NCBI GenBank assembly: GCA_009780325.1
Contig: WRAF01000001.1
Location: 189,048 to 253,047 of the forward strand
Source of the DNA: Bacillota bacterium
GTDB taxonomy: Bacteria > Bacillota > Clostridia > Christensenellales > Pumilibacteraceae
Length of the DNA stretch: 64,000 nucleotides
Reading direction: 5' to 3'
The notes beneath the pieces are model-generated. The model was not told the DNA's origin, searched no databases, and saw only the letters and a program-made list of their open reading frames with translations. How positions within the stretch are numbered: position 1 is the first letter of the stretch; each line of letters starts with the position of its first letter. Shown piece by piece: positions 1 to 7,659 of this stretch. A program made the translations under genes and the position numbers.

Positions 1-501
1 GCTATATCAGAGGGTATCGTTAAAAATGATAGCGGTCAAATATTTGCTTCAATAGCACGCTCGCCAAAAGACAGAAAAAAAATGATGGTCACAAAAGGTG
101 AGATAGATTTTAGCAACAAAAAAAAATTTGATTTATCGGCTCCTTCTTTAAGAGAAAACCATGCAAGAGAAGCACTGACAAAATTTAAAGTGCTAAAGCG
201 CTTTAATCAGTTTACTCTAATGGCATTCAATATCATAACAGGTCGCACCCATCAAATTAGAGTACATGCAAAATTCTTTAAGCATCCAATACTGGGCGAT
301 AGAGTATATGGTGCTAAACTAATTGTCCCAGATTTAGAAGGTCCATTACTTCATGCATACTCGCTATCGTTCATTCATCCAACTCAAAAAAAAATATTGA
401 CATTCACTGCCCCCATCCCTAAAATTTTTAAGACTATCTTAGCAAAAGAAGGAGTCATAGATTATGAAAAAACATTTATTGGGCTTGAAAACAACTTCTA
501 A
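1..501 (+). CDS. RluA/RluD-family 23S rRNA pseudouridine synthase, 3' part
   Basis: The reading frame is open from base 1, so the gene begins before the window and only about 166 C-terminal residues are seen. The motif GRTHQIRVH followed by HPILGDRVYG is the hallmark of the RluA family, which isomerises uridines in rRNA or tRNA. The catalytic Asp region lies upstream of the window. The last 38 bases overlap pyrB in another frame, which suggests translational coupling. A member of this family also precedes the pyr operon of Bacillus (ylyB), so the context is conserved. Which RNA site is modified cannot be told. Confidence 0.9.
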   Translation, partial: AISEGIVKNDSGQIFASIARSPKDRKKMMVTKGEIDFSNKKKFDLSAPSLRENHAREALTKFKVLKRFNQFTLMAFNIITGRTHQIRVHAKFFKHPILGDRVYGAKLIVPDLEGPLLHAYSLSFIHPTQKKILTFTAPIPKIFKTILAKEGVIDYEKTFIGLENNF

Positions 502-1372
502 AGAAGAAATTCTTTTTATATTAGAAGAAGCTAAAAAATTTAAAAGCATCATTTTGGGTCCGCAAAAAAAATTAGACTACTTAAAAAATAAAACTGTAGT
601 GACATTATTTTATGAAAACTCTACACGCACAAAAGTGTCTTTTGAGTCAGCAGCCAAAGCTTTGTCAGCAGGCACATGCGCCATTGCTGCTTCATCTTCA
701 TCCATACAAAAAGGTGAAACTCTTATTGATACAGGGCAGAATCTTGACGCATTATTATGTGATTGTATAGTCATAAGACATTCTATGAGCGGTGCACCGC
801 ATTTACTTAGTAAAAACGTTAAAGCGTCAGTAGTCAATGGTGGTGACGGAACAAATGAGCATCCCACTCAAGCGCTTTTAGATATGCTAACCATTTATGA
901 AAAACATAATAGTTTTAAAGATTTAAAAATTGTTATTGCAGGAGATATAAAGCATTCTAGAGTGGCAAGAAGCAATCTTTGGGGATTAACTAAACTAGGC
1001 GCAAAAGTGACAGTGGTGGCTCCTAATACTCTATTACCCTTAGAAGTTGAAAGAATGGGTTGTGAGGTATCAAACAATTTAGATAAAGCTGTAGAGGGTG
1101 CAAATGTAGTTATGGGGTTAAGAATGCAGTTAGAGCGTCAGTCATCAGGGTTGTTTCCGTCAATTGATGAGTATCATAAATTTTATGGAATAAATCAACG
1201 CCGATTAAATAAGGCTGACTCAAATGTCATGCTTATGCATCCGGGGCCAATTAATCGTGGATTAGAAATTGCATCAGAGGTGGTGGATGGTTCTCAGAGT
1301 GTAATTTTGCCGCAAGTTACAAATGGTATTGCAGTTAGGATGGCAGTATTAAATATGGTGTTGGGAGGTTAG
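464..1372 (+). CDS. pyrB: Aspartate carbamoyltransferase catalytic subunit
   Basis: PyrB joins carbamoyl phosphate and aspartate to N-carbamoyl-aspartate, the first committed step of UMP synthesis in the cytosol. The 302 residues match the family. The carbamoyl-phosphate loop is visible as ENSTRTKVSFE near residue 48, with HPTQALLDM near residue 132 and HPGPINRG near residue 264. An AAGAAGGAG ribosome site at 446-454 fixes the ATG at 464, inside the end of the preceding gene. No regulatory pyrI gene follows, as is usual in Firmicutes. No pyrR gene is in the window. Confidence 0.96.
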   Translation: MKKHLLGLKTTSKEEILFILEEAKKFKSIILGPQKKLDYLKNKTVVTLFYENSTRTKVSFESAAKALSAGTCAIAASSSSIQKGETLIDTGQNLDALLCDCIVIRHSMSGAPHLLSKNVKASVVNGGDGTNEHPTQALLDMLTIYEKHNSFKDLKIVIAGDIKHSRVARSNLWGLTKLGAKVTVVAPNTLLPLEVERMGCEVSNNLDKAVEGANVVMGLRMQLERQSSGLFPSIDEYHKFYGINQRRLNKADSNVMLMHPGPINRGLEIASEVVDGSQSVILPQVTNGIAVRMAVLNMVLGG

Positions 1373-1376
1373 TGTG

Positions 1377-1730
1377 ATGAAAAAATTAAAAATATGTGCT
1401 ATTATAATTATTGCATTATTTACTTTATCAATTTTTACTGCTTTTACTGCATGTAATGGCAACGATTTTGATTATGACAATTGGTTTGAAAATGTTCATC
1501 CTGCATTTAGTCAGGTTAGAGAGATGCTTATAGAAGAGGGTTTTACAATTACTGTTGTGACAATAAGCCATAGTGATGGTCAAAGGGAAGTTTTTGATAA
1601 TGGAATTTTTGCAGCTAAGGATGGGGAAAACATCATGTTATGGCGTTATAATTCTTTAGAGCATGCGGATATTGAATATGAAAATTTTATATTATTACCT
1701 TCAAGACAAAAAGTTCGTTATGGATTATGA
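1377..1730 (+). CDS. Small lipoprotein, apparently truncated by an in-frame TGA
   Basis: A lipoprotein signal peptide (KK, hydrophobic stretch, TAFTAC) predicts export and lipidation at Cys. A GGGAGG site at 1362-1367 favours the ATG at 1377 over the GTG at 1374. The mature part contains WFENVHPAFSQ and an EGFTI segment. The same pattern occurs in the lipoprotein at 49180-49623 (WFENAHPAFSQ, EGYTI), so the two are paralogues. The frame ends at TGA 1728-1730, but similarity to the paralogue continues in frame to TAA at 1797-1799 (IWIAIQGALDLFESI against VWNGSEDAIRLLESI), with the TGA aligned to a Trp. This looks like a nonsense mutation. The function is unknown. Confidence 0.7.
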   Translation: MKKLKICAIIIIALFTLSIFTAFTACNGNDFDYDNWFENVHPAFSQVREMLIEEGFTITVVTISHSDGQREVFDNGIFAAKDGENIMLWRYNSLEHADIEYENFILLPSRQKVRYGL

Positions 1731-1834
1731 ATATGGATTGCTATACAAGGTGCTTTAGATTTGTTTGAAAGCATTAGAACAGAATTAGTTTTAGATTAAT
1801 TGAAACCATTAATAATTTGAGGAGAAATAATAAA

Positions 1835-3100
1835 ATGAGTATCTTAATCAAAAATGGACAAGTTGTATTATTAGATAAAGTTATCAAAGCAGATATTTTA
1901 ATTGAGGGCAGCAGAATTAAAAAAATTGCTCCTAATATTGAAATTAATGCTGATGAACTTATTGATGCAAGCGGCAAAATTATTATGCCAGGGTTGGTTG
2001 ATATGCATGCACATTTAAGAGATCCAGGTTTTTTATATAAAGAGGATATTGTTTCAGGCATAAAATCTGCTGCCGCAGGGGGCTATACCTCAATTGCTTG
2101 TATGCCAAATACAGATCCTGTAATTGATAATGAGGCAATTGTTAAATATATTCAAACTAAGGCAGCAGAAATTGGCACAGTCAAGGTTTATCCCATTGCA
2201 TGCATAACTAAAGGTATGAAAGGACTAGAGTTAGCTGAAATGGGCAAATTGAAAGAAGCAGGTGTAATAGCTTTCTCTGATGATGGCCGCCCTGTTGAAA
2301 ATGCAATGCTTATGAAAAATGCACTTAGCTATGCAAAGAGTCATGATGCGCTTGTTATCAGTCATTGTGAGGACTTATCAATTGCAAGCGGTGGTCTTGT
2401 TAATGAGGGTTTTAATGCGACTACAGCAGGACTTAAAGGAATTTGTAGATCTGCAGAAGAAATAATAGTGGCTAGAGATTTAATTTTAGCCGAGCATACA
2501 GGTGCAAGAGTGCATATAGCGCATGTGTCAACAGAGGGCAGCGTTAATTTAATTAGAGAAGCAAAATATAGAGGTGTTAAAGTCACAGCAGAAACTTGTC
2601 CGCATTATTTTGCAGCTACTGACGAAGAGGTTTCTTCTTTTAATACTTTTGCTAAAATCAATCCTCCATTAAGGACAGCTAATGATATAAACGCAATTAT
2701 AAAAGGGCTTAAAGATGGTACAATTGATTGTATTGCAACTGATCATGCCCCACATTCACTAGATGAAAAGCGTCAAGAGTTTGGATATGCTCCGTTTGGA
2801 ACAATTGGCTTTGAATCTGCATTTGCAATTTCATACACTCATTTAGTAGACGATAAACATATAGATTTGCCACATTTAATTAGATTAATGAGCTATACTC
2901 CTGCCAAAATTTTAGGACTTAATGCAGGTGAAGTTAAAGAAGGTGAACTGGCGGATTTAATTATTGCAGATATCAATCAACTTCATCCATATGCAATTGA
3001 TGCGTGCATCTTTAAATCAAAAGCAAGAAATTGTATATTTGATGGATGGAAAGTTAAAGGTAAAATATTGATTACAATTATCAATGGTGAAATAGTGTAA
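1835..3100 (+). CDS. pyrC: Dihydroorotase
   Basis: PyrC cyclises carbamoyl-aspartate to dihydroorotate. The metal-binding DMHAHLRDPGF motif lies near residues 55-65 and ATDHAPHS near residue 300, as in class I dihydroorotases of about 425 residues. The start chosen is ATG 1835, seven to eleven bases after a GAGGAG site at 1819-1824. A longer frame from TTG 1817 would overlap that ribosome site and is unlikely. The gene is third in the pyr cluster and is separated from pyrF by a MITE-like element. Confidence 0.95.
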   Translation: MSILIKNGQVVLLDKVIKADILIEGSRIKKIAPNIEINADELIDASGKIIMPGLVDMHAHLRDPGFLYKEDIVSGIKSAAAGGYTSIACMPNTDPVIDNEAIVKYIQTKAAEIGTVKVYPIACITKGMKGLELAEMGKLKEAGVIAFSDDGRPVENAMLMKNALSYAKSHDALVISHCEDLSIASGGLVNEGFNATTAGLKGICRSAEEIIVARDLILAEHTGARVHIAHVSTEGSVNLIREAKYRGVKVTAETCPHYFAATDEEVSSFNTFAKINPPLRTANDINAIIKGLKDGTIDCIATDHAPHSLDEKRQEFGYAPFGTIGFESAFAISYTHLVDDKHIDLPHLIRLMSYTPAKILGLNAGEVKEGELADLIIADINQLHPYAIDACIFKSKARNCIFDGWKVKGKILITIINGEIV

Positions 3101-3111
3101 TTTTTATATAA

Positions 3112-3274
3112 TAGACCTGTTCAATAACTTACATGGCACATCTAAAACAGTTTTTTTATTCAAAAATTTATTCATTTTTTGTTAATACTGCTAGTATTAA
3201 CTGCAAAAACAATAAAATTTTGCTTTAAAAAAATCCATGCTTTATCTGACCATGTAAGTTATTGAACAGGTCTA
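3112..3274. mobile_element. MITE-like element with 23-bp perfect terminal inverted repeats
   Basis: The arms 3114-3136 and 3250-3272 (GACCTGTTCAATAACTTACA plus TGG) are perfectly inverted. Both ends are flanked by a TA dinucleotide, as expected for a TA target duplication. The interior of about 113 bases has no coding capacity and contains a second perfect 9-bp hairpin at 3181-3201 (GTTAATACT/AGTATTAAC). A non-autonomous element mobilised by an IS630/mariner- or IS5-type transposase is inferred. No matching transposase is in the window. It lies between pyrC and pyrF. Confidence 0.7.
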
Positions 3275-3338
3275 ATGCAGAAATTTTAAATAAAATAAAT
3301 AAGTATGACAAAACAGTATAGTACTGTTAGGAGAAACT

Positions 3339-4256
3339 ATGATAGATAAACTAATTGAAAAAATGGATAATTTAAAAAACCCTTCATTATTAGGTTTAGA
3401 CACTATTTTTGAGTATTTGCCAGAGAAAATGACTAAAGGTATTAATACTCTAGAAGATGCTGCCAAAGTAATTAAAGAATTTAATTTTAAATTAATCGAT
3501 AAACTAGCACCTATTGTAGCTTGTGTAAAAATTCAGGCAGCTTGTTATGAGATGCTGGGTGTTGCTGGTATGCAAGTGTATAAAAATACTCTTGATTATG
3601 CAAGAAAAAACGGAATGTATAGTATAGCTGATGTTAAAAGAAACGACATCGGCTCTACTGCAGGTTTTTATTCAAAGGCATATTTAGGAAAAATTAAAAT
3701 TGGTGATAAGGAGTATACTCCTTTTGAGGGTGATTTTGCTACCATAAATGGATATTTGGGTGAAGACGGGTTGATTCCGTTTATTGATGATTGCAAAAAA
3801 TATGACAAAGGGATTTTTGTTTTAGTTAAAACTTCAAATCCATCAAGCAGTCAAATTCAAAATTTAGAGGTCAAGGGCGTTGAGTATAAAACAGTGTATG
3901 AAAATATGGCTGGTCTTTTAAATAAATTGGGAGAGAGTACTCGTGGCAAATACGGTTATAGTGATGTAGGTGCAGTAGTTGGTGCAACTCATCCAAATGA
4001 AGCAGAGATTTTAAGAAACACATTTAAAAATATTTTCTTTTTGGTGCCAGGGTACGGCGCTCAAGGCGGCACTGCAAAAGACTTAAAATGTTTCTTTGAT
4101 AAAGATAAACATGGTGCAATTATCAATAATTCAAGAGGATTAATTTGTGCTTATAAAATGGATAAATATAAAGGGATGGAATTTGATAAGGCTTGTTATG
4201 CAGCTGCAGTTGACATGAGAGAAGAGCTTTATAAATCAATTTATCAAGGTGTTTAA
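3339..4256 (+). CDS. pyrF: Orotidine 5'-phosphate decarboxylase, type 2
   Basis: PyrF decarboxylates OMP to UMP, the last step of the pathway. The catalytic Asp-Lys-Asp array is seen as DVKRNDIGSTAG near residue 98. The length of 305 residues fits the longer type 2 subfamily rather than the 230-residue type 1 enzymes. An AGGAGAA site precedes ATG 3339. The stop codon abuts the pyrK start, so pyrF-pyrK-pyrD form a tight translational unit. The MITE-like element upstream may separate this unit from pyrB-pyrC transcription. Confidence 0.95.
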   Translation: MIDKLIEKMDNLKNPSLLGLDTIFEYLPEKMTKGINTLEDAAKVIKEFNFKLIDKLAPIVACVKIQAACYEMLGVAGMQVYKNTLDYARKNGMYSIADVKRNDIGSTAGFYSKAYLGKIKIGDKEYTPFEGDFATINGYLGEDGLIPFIDDCKKYDKGIFVLVKTSNPSSSQIQNLEVKGVEYKTVYENMAGLLNKLGESTRGKYGYSDVGAVVGATHPNEAEILRNTFKNIFFLVPGYGAQGGTAKDLKCFFDKDKHGAIINNSRGLICAYKMDKYKGMEFDKACYAAAVDMREELYKSIYQGV

Positions 4257-5018
4257 ATGAAAGATATTAGTTTTAAAGTTTCTGATATAAAATTAGTTAA
4301 TTCAGATACTGTTAGGCTTGTTTTGACTAGTGAAGAAATACTTCCTAAAATCACTGCGGGGCAGTTTTTGAATTTAGAAGTTCCAGATAATAGCCTCATT
4401 CTTCGTCGTCCGTTTTGTATTTATGATTATGACAATACTTCAGTCACTATTTATCTTGCGGTTGTAGGCAAGGGTACGCTGGCTTTAAAAAACTTAAAAA
4501 AAGGTGAAATCTTAAAAGCAACTTTGCCGCTTGGCAATGGCTTTTTTAAGATTAATACTTATAAAAATATAGGAATATTAGGTGGCGGTATAGGGTGTGC
4601 TCCGCTTTTTAGAATTACTAAAGACTATAAAGATAAAAACTTTTTTGCATATCTAGGATTTAATTCAAAAGACAAAGCACTTTTTATTAATGACTTTAAA
4701 AAAACTTGCAAAAAAACTATAGTTGCTACTAATGACGGTTCTTTAGGTGAAAAAGGTTATGCGTTAGATTTTATAAAAAAAGATATTGCTAATTTTGATG
4801 CAATTATTATGTGCGGACCACATGGGTTGGTTAAAGCTGCTAAAGAAACGTTTAAAAACATATCAATCCCTGTGTTAGTTTCATTAGAGCAGCGCATGGC
4901 ATGCGGAGTAGGTGCTTGTTTAGTTTGTACTTGTCCTATAATTGCTGATGAGCATCAAAAAAATAAAAGAGTTTGCATTGAAGGTCCTGTGTTTGATATT
5001 AAGGAGGTAGTTGTATGA
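4257..5018 (+). CDS. pyrK: Dihydroorotate dehydrogenase B, electron transfer subunit
   Basis: PyrK carries FAD and a [2Fe-2S] cluster and passes electrons from dihydroorotate oxidation in PyrD to NAD+. The FAD site shows as LRRPFCIYD near residue 50 and the nucleotide-binding GGGIGCAPLF near residue 108. The cluster ligands are in MACGVGACLVCTC and the later C of CIEGPVF, the usual C-terminal arrangement. The start directly follows the pyrF stop and the last four bases overlap pyrD (ATGA), consistent with a 1:1 complex. Confidence 0.95.
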   Translation: MKDISFKVSDIKLVNSDTVRLVLTSEEILPKITAGQFLNLEVPDNSLILRRPFCIYDYDNTSVTIYLAVVGKGTLALKNLKKGEILKATLPLGNGFFKINTYKNIGILGGGIGCAPLFRITKDYKDKNFFAYLGFNSKDKALFINDFKKTCKKTIVATNDGSLGEKGYALDFIKKDIANFDAIIMCGPHGLVKAAKETFKNISIPVLVSLEQRMACGVGACLVCTCPIIADEHQKNKRVCIEGPVFDIKEVVV

Positions 5019-5929
5019 TTGATTTAAAGGTAAAAATAGCGGGTATAGAGTTTAAAAACCCTGTAATTACAGCAAGCGGGACTTTTGGATTTGGTCGTGA
5101 ATATAATAGATTTTATGATATATCAGTTTTAGGGGGGATATGCACAAAAGGTCTGACATTAGAGCCTAGAGAAGGTAATGCAGCGCCTAGAATAGCAGAA
5201 ACCCCCAGCGGGATATTAAATAGTGTAGGTTTGCAAAATCCTGGAATTAACAGTTTTATCCAAAATGAGTCAATGTTTTTAAATAGTATAGATACTGTGG
5301 TTATAGCAAATATTGCAGGCAACACTATAGAAAACTATTGTGCTGCTGTTGAAAAAATTTCATCGGCAGATTGTGTAGACATGATAGAGCTAAATATTTC
5401 TTGTCCTAATGTTAAAGAGGGAGGTATTGCTTTTGGAGTGGATTGCAGTTCAGCAGAGAAAGTGGTGAAAGAGGCAAAAAAACTTGCTAAAAAACCTTTA
5501 ATAGTTAAACTAAGTCCTAATGTTTCATCAATTTCTCAAATAGCAAAAACTGTTGAAAATGCTGGTGCAGATGCAATTTCACTTATCAACACTATAGGCG
5601 GTATGGCGATAGATTATAAAACTAAACGTCCTATCTTGGCAAATATATATGGCGGCTTATCTGGTCCTGCAGTTAAACCAATTGCTTTAAAAATGACTCA
5701 TGAAGTTTCTAAGGCTGTGAAAATCCCTATTATCGGTATGGGTGGAATTACTAAAGCAGAGGATATTTTAGAGTTTATGATTGCTGGAGCAAGTGCTATT
5801 CAGATAGGAACAGTTAATTTTTTTGATCCAAATGCAGGATTTAGGCTAGTTAATGAGTTGACAAGCCTTTTAAAAGAATGTAAAATAGATAGGTTAAAAG
5901 ATTTAATTGGCTCTTTGATTATAAATTGA
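5015..5929 (+). CDS. pyrD: Dihydroorotate dehydrogenase B, catalytic subunit
   Basis: This is the FMN subunit that oxidises dihydroorotate to orotate. The adjacent pyrK and the active-site Cys in NISCPNVKEGG near residue 130 place it in class 1B (NAD-linked). Other conserved stretches are ASGTFGFGREY at the N-terminus, INTIGGMAID, GGLSGPAVKP and IIGMGGI for FMN phosphate binding. The 304 residues match the family. An AAGGAGG site precedes ATG 5015. The gene ends with TGA, one of several here showing that TGA is a normal stop. Confidence 0.96.
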   Translation: MIDLKVKIAGIEFKNPVITASGTFGFGREYNRFYDISVLGGICTKGLTLEPREGNAAPRIAETPSGILNSVGLQNPGINSFIQNESMFLNSIDTVVIANIAGNTIENYCAAVEKISSADCVDMIELNISCPNVKEGGIAFGVDCSSAEKVVKEAKKLAKKPLIVKLSPNVSSISQIAKTVENAGADAISLINTIGGMAIDYKTKRPILANIYGGLSGPAVKPIALKMTHEVSKAVKIPIIGMGGITKAEDILEFMIAGASAIQIGTVNFFDPNAGFRLVNELTSLLKECKIDRLKDLIGSLIIN

Positions 5930-5967
5930 GAGTTATTATTTTATAAAAATGGAGACACAAGTTCAAC

Positions 5968-6351
5968 ATGGGGTGGAATTTTAAAAATGCACAAATAAAA
6001 CTTAAAAGAGACGGACTTATTGGCGAGGGTGACATTATTTTAAAAGGCAGACATATAAGAAGCAAATGGTGGACTTTTCCTGGTTTTGCTGTTCTTAAAG
6101 AAAATGGTTTTATTTTTGTTTATACTCATATGGAAGATTGGGCAGAAATTGAAGAAGGTGACATTGAAAATTTAGTTTTAACCCCTAAAGGAAAGAAAGT
6201 TTTTATTGAATTTATTTGGTTGTTTAGAGGCAGAGAGAAAGTTAAATTTGGATTGAAATTAGGTGATAATGATTTATCTAGCATAGCTAATAAATTTGAG
6301 AGCTTTAATAAAAAATTAAATAACTACAGTTTAAGGAGTAATATATCATGA
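5968..6351 (+). CDS. Unknown small protein, possibly PH-like
   Basis: This 127-residue protein has no signal peptide or membrane segment. It alternates short beta-strand-like stretches (GEGDIILKGRHI, GFIFVYTHM, KVFIEFIWLF) and ends with an amphipathic helix, a pattern that recalls bacterial PH-like domains, but no family motif is certain. A GGAG at 5951 stands 13 bases before the ATG, longer than usual. The stop overlaps the pyrE start by four bases, so it is probably co-transcribed and coupled with pyrE. No role in pyrimidine synthesis is evident. Confidence 0.65.
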   Translation: MGWNFKNAQIKLKRDGLIGEGDIILKGRHIRSKWWTFPGFAVLKENGFIFVYTHMEDWAEIEEGDIENLVLTPKGKKVFIEFIWLFRGREKVKFGLKLGDNDLSSIANKFESFNKKLNNYSLRSNIS

Positions 6352-6923
6352 CAAAAGCAGAGATTTTATCTTATTTTGAAAAAACGGGAGGCATGTTAAG
6401 GGGACATTTTATCTTGACGAGCGGGCGTCACTCTGATACATATATGCAATGTGCAAAATTATTTGTAGATACTGTTTCTAGTGAAAAAATTTGTACAGCT
6501 TTAAGTGAAAAACTTAAGAAATTTGGTGCTAGCGCAATTGTATCTCCTGCAGTGGGCGGCATTTTAATGGGGTATGAAGTTGCAAGGCAACTAAATATCA
6601 AGAATTATTTTGCAGAAAGAGAAAATGGGGTTTTTAATTTAAGGCGTGGTTTTGAGATAGAAAAGGGTGCAAAGGTGATTGTGGTAGAAGATGTGGTGAC
6701 AACAGGTGGGTCGGCTAAAGAAGTTGTTAATTTATTAAAAAATATGGATGTTGATGTTGTTTGTGTTGCTAGTATAGTTGATAGAAGCGGCGGCAAAGCA
6801 GATTTTGGTGTGCCTTATGAATCACTTATTCAATTAGATATTGCTACATTTGACTCTAGTGATTGCCCAATTTGCAAAACTGGCATCCCTGCAATTAAAC
6901 CAGGCAGCAAGGGGTTAAAATAG
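6348..6923 (+). CDS. pyrE: Orotate phosphoribosyltransferase
   Basis: PyrE attaches the ribose phosphate of PRPP to orotate to give OMP. The PRPP-binding motif VIVVEDVVTTGGSAKE lies near residues 105-120, and FAERENG and GRHSDTYMQ are typical of the family. The length is 191 residues. AAGGAG stands before ATG 6348, which overlaps the preceding unknown gene by four bases. It closes the pyr cluster. Carbamoyl-phosphate synthetase genes (carA/carB) are not in the window. Confidence 0.95.
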   Translation: MTKAEILSYFEKTGGMLRGHFILTSGRHSDTYMQCAKLFVDTVSSEKICTALSEKLKKFGASAIVSPAVGGILMGYEVARQLNIKNYFAERENGVFNLRRGFEIEKGAKVIVVEDVVTTGGSAKEVVNLLKNMDVDVVCVASIVDRSGGKADFGVPYESLIQLDIATFDSSDCPICKTGIPAIKPGSKGLK

Positions 6924-6924
6924 C

Positions 6925-7266
6925 ATGAAATTAAAAATAAAAATCGCACTGGCTGTAATTTTTGTTATGCTTATGCCTCTTGCTTTTTTAGGGTGTGACG
7001 CTTGCTCTTCAGAAGTAGTTGGCGGCACTCCGATAGATGGCACATTTGACAGTATACAAGTTTTTAATAGCGGCACATTGATTTGGGAGAGTGAGGGGAG
7101 AGTCACAGTTCAAGTTACCGAGACATATATTTGGAACCCTAATACAGATGGCAGAACATGGATTACTTATGAAATCTATTGTCATATGACAAGTGAGATG
7201 TTTATTATAGTGGATAGTTATGTCACAACTATTATAGTGAGGCTAGAAACAATTATAATAAGCTAA
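6925..7266 (+). CDS. Putative small lipoprotein
   Basis: The 113-residue product starts with KLKIKIALAVIFVML and a lipobox-like LAFLGC, so it is predicted to be exported and anchored by lipid. The mature part is rich in Thr/Val/Ile and looks beta-rich. It is not a clear paralogue of the lipoproteins at 1377 and 49180. It begins one base after pyrE and so probably shares the pyr transcript. No function is recognisable. Confidence 0.6.
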   Translation: MKLKIKIALAVIFVMLMPLAFLGCDACSSEVVGGTPIDGTFDSIQVFNSGTLIWESEGRVTVQVTETYIWNPNTDGRTWITYEIYCHMTSEMFIIVDSYVTTIIVRLETIIIS

Positions 7267-7320
7267 CAAGAATAAATTTACTAAAAATTACCAAAAATAA
7301 TTAAGAGGAAAAAAAACATC

Positions 7321-7659
7321 ATGGCTAAAAGAAAACAAAAAAATGCGTTGGTTAGATATTTAACTCCGTTTGGGTTAAAGCAAATAGGTGACATAATTTT
7401 GATTTTGTTAGCACCAATTATAACTATCTTAGGGATGGCTTTATTTAGCATAACTCCTTATATTTTGCCTGTTGGGTTAGGATTATTTATGCTTGGTGGC
7501 AGCATTGCAGTATTTAGGTCAATAATGGTGGCTTTAACAACAAAAAATAAACGCTCGCCTGAATTTAAGCGAAGCGTTGTTAATATTGTCATAATGGGAT
7601 TAGTCATAATTTTAGCAATAATCGGAATGGTACATTTTTTCACAGTCCAAATTATTTAA
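7321..7659 (+). CDS. Small integral membrane protein of unknown function
   Basis: The 112 residues begin with a basic segment (AKRKQKN) followed by about three hydrophobic helices (near 22-40, 45-65 and 88-110). The first two are separated by only a few residues and the second and third by a Lys/Arg-rich loop (TTKNKRSPEFKRS). AAGAGG at 7301-7306 is a plausible but distant ribosome site. Its 3' end overlaps the convergent rqcH gene by four bases. No family is recognised. Confidence 0.65.
   Translation: MAKRKQKNALVRYLTPFGLKQIGDIILILLAPIITILGMALFSITPYILPVGLGLFMLGGSIAVFRSIMVALTTKNKRSPEFKRSVVNIVIMGLVIILAIIGMVHFFTVQII

Noticed and set aside
610..867. Minus-strand open frames inside pyrB and similar antisense frames throughout
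   Set aside because: They lie inside well-conserved genes, lack ribosome sites and show no family motifs.
1728..1730. Reassignment of TGA to Trp
   Set aside because: Full-length genes such as pyrD, murD and ftsI end with TGA at the expected family length, so TGA is an ordinary stop here.
1817..1834. TTG start for pyrC
   Set aside because: It would place the start upstream of and within the GAGGAG site that serves ATG 1835.
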